From Hyphococcus sp. (GTDB lineage: Bacteria > Pseudomonadota > Alphaproteobacteria > Caulobacterales > Parvularculaceae), in contig BQJH01000021.1 of the NCBI GenBank assembly GCA_021604605.1, positions 1-20,461 of the forward strand: a DNA stretch of 20,461 nucleotides. The letters are read 5' to 3'. Each line of letters begins with the position of its first letter. Within the stretch, counting starts at the first letter, position 1. Shown piece by piece: positions 19,470-20,461 of the stretch. Under the pieces are notes generated by a model that was not told the origin of the DNA, made no database searches, and was given only the letters and a program-made list of their open reading frames with translations. Made by a program: the position numbers and the translations under genes.

Positions 19470-20191
19470 TGGGTCAGAAGGTTAACCCCATTGGCTTGCG
19501 CCTCGGCATCAACCGCACGTGGGACTCACGTTGGTTTGCCAATAAAGGTCAGTATGGCGATCTTCTTCACGAAGATCTCGCGATCCGTAAGTATCTTGAG
19601 AAGCGCTTGGCGCAGGCTGGCATTTCGCGGATCGTTATTGAGCGTCCGCATAAAAAATGCCGCGTGACGATTTATACGGCGCGCCCTGGTGTTGTGATTG
19701 GTAAAAAAGGCGCTGACATTGAAAAGCTCCGTCAGGAACTTTCAAAATTGTCGTCTTCTGAAACGGTTCTTAATATTGTTGAGATCCGCAAGCCAGAGAC
19801 CGATGCCATGCTGGTTGCAGAAAATATTGCCCAGCAGCTTGAGCGCCGGGTGGCGTTTCGCCGGGCGATGAAGCGCGCGATGCAGACAGCGCAGCGCATG
19901 GGCGCCCTTGGTATTCGTGTGAATGTTGCTGGCCGTCTCGGCGGCGCTGAAATCGCGCGTACCGAATGGTATCGCGAAGGCCGTGTGCCGCTTCACACGT
20001 TGCGCGCCGACATCGATTACGGCGTGGCGACAGCGAAGACGACCTATGGCGCCATTGGCATCAAGGTCTGGATATTTAAAGGCGAGATCATGGAACATGA
20101 TCCGATGGCGCAGGAAAAGCGTTTGATTGACGCGCAAACCGGCGGCGTTGGCCAAGGGCGACCGGATGGTCGTCCGCAGGCGGGCAAATAA
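19469..20191 (+). CDS. rpsC: 30S ribosomal protein S3
   Basis: A 240-residue S3, part of the mRNA entry channel and its helicase activity. It starts MGQKVNPIGLRLGINRTWDSRW. The type II KH domain carries the GxxG loop in PGVVIGKKGADIEKLR (about 70-85). The C-terminal domain includes GRLGGAEIARTEWYREGRVPLHTLRADIDYG and ends with a Gly/Gln-rich tail. AGGAGG at 19456-19461 is seven bases before the ATG, which overlaps the rplV TAA, so the two are probably translationally coupled. rplP follows after 47 nt. Confidence 0.98.
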   Translation: MGQKVNPIGLRLGINRTWDSRWFANKGQYGDLLHEDLAIRKYLEKRLAQAGISRIVIERPHKKCRVTIYTARPGVVIGKKGADIEKLRQELSKLSSSETVLNIVEIRKPETDAMLVAENIAQQLERRVAFRRAMKRAMQTAQRMGALGIRVNVAGRLGGAEIARTEWYREGRVPLHTLRADIDYGVATAKTTYGAIGIKVWIFKGEIMEHDPMAQEKRLIDAQTGGVGQGRPDGRPQAGK

Positions 20192-20238
20192 GAAACTGGG
20201 ACGTTAAGAGACTTTTATAAGTCGGGACTGATTGAGCA

Positions 20239-20461
20239 ATGTTGCAACCGAAGAAAACAAAATTCCGCAAGATGCACAAAGGGCGCATCAAGGGCGTCGC
20301 CAAAGGCGGTACTGATCTGAACTTTGGTTCGCACGGTCTGAAAGCGCTTGAGCCGGAACGGATTACGGCGCGTCAGATTGAAGCCACGCGTCGGGCCATT
20401 ACACGCGCCATGAAACGTGCTGGCCGGGTGTGGATCCGTGTTTTCCCGGATGTGCCTGTGT
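20239..20461 (+). CDS. rplP: 50S ribosomal protein L16, N-terminal part (3' end outside window)
   Basis: The first 74 codons of L16, which organises the A-site tRNA binding region of the 50S subunit. The translation starts MLQPKKTKFRKMHKGRIKG, continues GGTDLNFGSHGLKALEPERI and reaches AGRVWIRVFPDVPV where the window ends. These are hallmark L16 segments. The ATG at 20239 has no strong Shine-Dalgarno site; translation may depend on rpsC 47 nt upstream. The order rpsC-rplP is standard for the S10 operon. Confidence 0.96.
   Translation, partial: MLQPKKTKFRKMHKGRIKGVAKGGTDLNFGSHGLKALEPERITARQIEATRRAITRAMKRAGRVWIRVFPDVPV

Overview
The window reads as a conserved information-processing locus from an alphaproteobacterium. 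The evidence is the gene order (rplL-rpoB-rpoC, then rpsL-rpsG-fusA-tuf running straight into rpsJ-rplC-rplD-rplW-rplB-rpsS-rplV-rpsC-rplP) and the alphaproteobacterial style of the proteins, for example RpoB starting MAQSF and a rifampicin-region QTNPLSE variant. Base composition is moderate, and the codons of the two accessory genes look somewhat more AT-rich by eye. I cannot fix the genus. The long acidic tail on L3 and the moderate GC fit a Caulobacterales/Hyphomonas/Parvularcula-like marine lineage, but that is only an inference.

Region 1 (1-8986) is the end of the rplKAJL-rpoBC operon. It holds the C-terminal domain of L7/L12, a 271-nt highly structured rplL-rpoB spacer with several stem-loops, rpoB, a spacer with a GAAA-capped hairpin starting on the rpoB stop codon, rpoC, and a textbook intrinsic terminator with a UUCG loop.

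Region 2 (8987-11526) is an accessory island between rpoC and the str operon. A PAPS-type sulfotransferase (+) faces a DXD glycosyltransferase (-), with 25 bp between their stop codons. About 680 bp without a convincing gene follow. That stretch ends in a candidate promoter preceded by A-tracts, then a leader with two hairpins, then a perfect palindrome enclosing the rpsL ribosome binding site.

Region 3 (11527-15781) is the str operon: S12, S7, EF-G and EF-Tu, closed by an 11-bp GC-rich hairpin with a short T tail. Region 4 (15826-20461, cut by the window edge) is the S10 operon from S10 to the first 74 residues of L16. Its genes are tightly packed and several overlap.

Together the conserved genes encode the core of transcription (beta and beta-prime) and translation (elongation factors and r-proteins). 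The sulfotransferase and glycosyltransferase probably act on a surface or secreted glycan or lipid and have no obvious link to the surrounding genes. I found no CRISPR array, tRNA, rRNA, insertion sequence or recognisable new multi-gene system. The most interesting material is regulatory RNA structure in the spacers, the two-gene insertion and the L3 tail.
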